Source: Crocinitomicaceae bacterium (GTDB lineage Bacteria > Bacteroidota > Bacteroidia > Flavobacteriales_D > Crocinitomicaceae). Taken from it: a stretch of DNA of 34,278 bases. The notes beneath the pieces were generated by a model, which was not told the DNA's origin, did no database searches, and saw only the letters and a list, made by a program, of their open reading frames with translations. Positions 32,856-34,278 of this stretch are shown piece after piece. Both the position numbers and the translations under genes were made by a program. The number at the start of each line of letters is the position of its first letter. The stretch's first letter is position 1. Location of the stretch: NCBI GenBank assembly GCA_023268965.1, contig JALRJE010000016.1:1-34278 (forward strand), in the 5' to 3' direction.

Positions 32856-33887
32856 TTATTTAAAATCCGAACAATAGGTGCGCCAGCGATCCAATAAGCG
32901 CTGAAAACCAATAGGTAGCTCAGAATCAAACTCGAGATACTCTTTAGTCCGAGGCTGAATAAAGCCTAAAGTTTTAGCATGCAAAGCTTGGCCCGGCAAC
33001 AAGGCAAAATTATTGACCATGAATTTTTCATAAGCTGAAGATTTAGTCCCTTTCAAGATGCGATCCCCACCATATTCTAAATCGTTAAATAATGGATGTC
33101 CGATATATTGCATGTGGGCTCTAATTTGATGCGTTCGGCCCGTTTCTAATTTGCATTCCACTAGCGTAACATAGCCAAATCGCTCTAAAACTTTGTAGTG
33201 CGTTATTGCTGGCTTCCCGTAGGCGCCGTCTGCAAAAACGGTCATTACTTTTCTATTCTTCAGCGATCTGCCGATGTGACCGGTGATAGTGCCGTCGGCG
33301 CTGATATCGCCCCAAACAAGGGCGTAATATCGACGTTCTGTTGTGCGGTCGTAGAATTGTTTGGCCAGATCGTTGAGCGCATTTTCTGTTTTGGCAATGA
33401 CAAGAAGCCCCGTGGTGTGCTTGTCTATTCTGTGCACAAGTCCTGGCCTTCCAAAATAGTCTTTGGGGCGCGTGGGCAAATGATCAAAATGAAAAACAAG
33501 TGCATTCACCAAAGTACCGGAGTAGTTGCCGTAACCCGGATGCACCACCATATTTGCTGCCTTGTTGACTACTAATAAGTCGTCGTCTTCATAAGCAATT
33601 TCAATCGGGATATCTTGAGCAATAAGTTCGATTTCTCGAACGGGATACGGCAAAACAATTGCGATGTCGTCTCCGGGCTTGACCCTGTAATTTTGTTTTA
33701 CCGCGCTGCCATTGACATGAATGTTTCCGTTCTTGGCTGCAACCTGAATTTTGTTGCGCGAAGTATCGGCCATACGGTCGAGTAAAAATTTATCTATTCG
33801 GACTACCTCCTGACCCGGGTCTGCTTTAAATCGGTAGTGTTCAAAGAGGTCGGCCTCTTCAACTTCAATTTCTAAATTTTCGCTCAT
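32856..33887 (-). CDS. rluD: RluD-family 23S rRNA pseudouridine synthase
   Basis: It isomerises uridines to pseudouridine, in the RluD case in helix 69 of 23S rRNA. Residues about 28-80 are an S4 RNA-binding domain (VRIDKFLLDRM, KNGNIHVNGSAVKQNYRVKPGD). The catalytic domain has GLVHRIDKHTTGLLVIAK with Asp155, LVECKLETGRTHQIRAHM and HPLFNDLEYGG. The start at 33887 gives 343 residues, near the family's usual 325-350. A longer frame to 33935 overlaps the preceding gene and is rejected. The ATG shares one base with the stop of the upstream T9SS cargo (TAATG at 33885-33889). RluD rather than RluA/RluC is favoured by the S4 domain and general sequence, but the exact site is not certain. Confidence 0.93.
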   Translation of the reverse strand: MSENLEIEVEEADLFEHYRFKADPGQEVVRIDKFLLDRMADTSRNKIQVAAKNGNIHVNGSAVKQNYRVKPGDDIAIVLPYPVREIELIAQDIPIEIAYEDDDLLVVNKAANMVVHPGYGNYSGTLVNALVFHFDHLPTRPKDYFGRPGLVHRIDKHTTGLLVIAKTENALNDLAKQFYDRTTERRYYALVWGDISADGTITGHIGRSLKNRKVMTVFADGAYGKPAITHYKVLERFGYVTLVECKLETGRTHQIRAHMQYIGHPLFNDLEYGGDRILKGTKSSAYEKFMVNNFALLPGQALHAKTLGFIQPRTKEYLEFDSELPIGFQRLLDRWRTYCSDFK

Positions 33888-34278
33888 TAGTGGTTGATGA
33901 CCAATTTGAATACGCCCAAATTTGTTTTTGGACACTGCAAGAAATACACCCCATTAGGCAAAGTGCTGATGTCAAATATGGGTGTCGTTTGTACGACCTG
34001 AACTTGACCAAGCGCATCTATTAAATAAATGGGTGTCCCTTGTAAGGCTGCTGGTAATTGTACTGTAAACTCTTCGGTTGCCGGATTGGGATACACTGTC
34101 CATTCGCTCGATACAACATTTGTAGGTGAGAGACCTAAACTCGCATCGAGCGCCGTAGAAAAGATAGGGTGAATCATGGCAGAACCTTCATAAGGTGAAG
34201 TAAGCCAAGTGAAGCCTCCATCAACGCTGTATTTAATTTTGTCCGAATGGTCATTGTTTCGATCCAAACCTAAATTGA
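33887..34278 (-). CDS. C-terminus of a T9SS-secreted protein, 5' partial
   Basis: Only the last 130 residues are in the window; the frame runs off the right edge without a start. The fragment begins with a beta-rich region (KIKYSVDGGFTWLTS), like the repeats of secreted BNR or sialidase-type and other surface proteins. It ends with a T9SS type A sorting domain: WTVYPNPATEEFTVQL, IYLIDALGQVQVV, ISTLPNGVYFLQC, GVFKLVINH. The product is therefore expected to be exported through T9SS. Its stop is fused to the rluD start (TAATG), so a large secreted protein and an rRNA-modifying enzyme share one mRNA. Confidence 0.9.
   Translation of the reverse strand, partial: NLGLDRNNDHSDKIKYSVDGGFTWLTSPYEGSAMIHPIFSTALDASLGLSPTNVVSSEWTVYPNPATEEFTVQLPAALQGTPIYLIDALGQVQVVQTTPIFDISTLPNGVYFLQCPKTNLGVFKLVINH

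Noticed and set aside
1-34278. CRISPR array, insertion sequences, toxin-antitoxin or anti-phage system
   Set aside because: No regularly spaced repeats, transposase motifs or defence domains were found on either strand.

Overview
This looks like a stretch of ordinary chromosome from a Bacteroidota bacterium, probably a free-living gliding or secreting lineage of the Flavobacteriia/Saprospiria kind. I cannot name the genus. The evidence is: C-terminal sorting domains of the type IX secretion system (T9SS), a PorE-like OmpA protein, a CarboxypepD_reg-TonB receptor, recurrent TAnnTTTG -7 promoter boxes, and few recognisable Shine-Dalgarno sequences. No prophage, transposase, CRISPR array or plasmid function is visible.

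Layout. 1-1170: the end of a GNAT acetyltransferase and an orphan CrtA-like (spheroidene monooxygenase-like) protein. 1168-1507: a non-coding stretch rich in short repeats and hairpins, followed by tRNA-Ser(GGA). 1640-5288: an MFS transporter, the Mg2+ channel MgtE (coupled by a TAATG overlap), and an exported Mn-type superoxide dismutase with an extra C-terminal domain. 5349-13293: a two-gene outer-membrane unit made of a 1250-residue TonB-dependent receptor and a 1390-residue secreted protein. 13431-16752: an Sfp-type phosphopantetheinyl transferase, nadC, and divergent uvrC. 16762-18960: a secreted M43 (pappalysin) protease with a T9SS tail. 19073-20609: acyl-CoA thioesterase and a GT9 glycosyltransferase. 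20613-25066 (minus strand): rpsU, xerC, a PfkB sugar kinase, a five-repeat DUF349 protein, an unknown membrane protein, then GT9. 25132-27742: comEA-like HhH protein, apt, acyl-CoA dehydrogenase. 27810-29461: an NSS sodium-dependent transporter with a 48-residue MetS-type small subunit. 29501-30618: a PspC-domain protein and an RmlD-like reductase. 30658-34278: PorE-like OmpA protein, RluD-family pseudouridine synthase, and the tail of another T9SS cargo.

Most genes are housekeeping. The cell-envelope theme is strong: three proteins with T9SS-type or T9SS-like tails, one probable T9SS component (PorE-like), and a TonB receptor paired with a very large secreted partner.

The most informative non-coding signal is promoter geometry. 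Five genes (a phosphopantetheinyl transferase, nadC, uvrC, an acyl-CoA thioesterase and apt) have a TAnnTTTG-type box ending exactly 4 nt before the start codon. That predicts leaderless transcripts. Two intrinsic terminators also run directly into the start codon of the next gene (xerC and the pspC-like gene), and a perfect inverted repeat covers the comEA-like start codon. I see no clearly undescribed multi-gene system. The best candidates for new biology are the TonB receptor/giant secreted protein pair, the two-domain exported SOD and the leaderless-promoter class.
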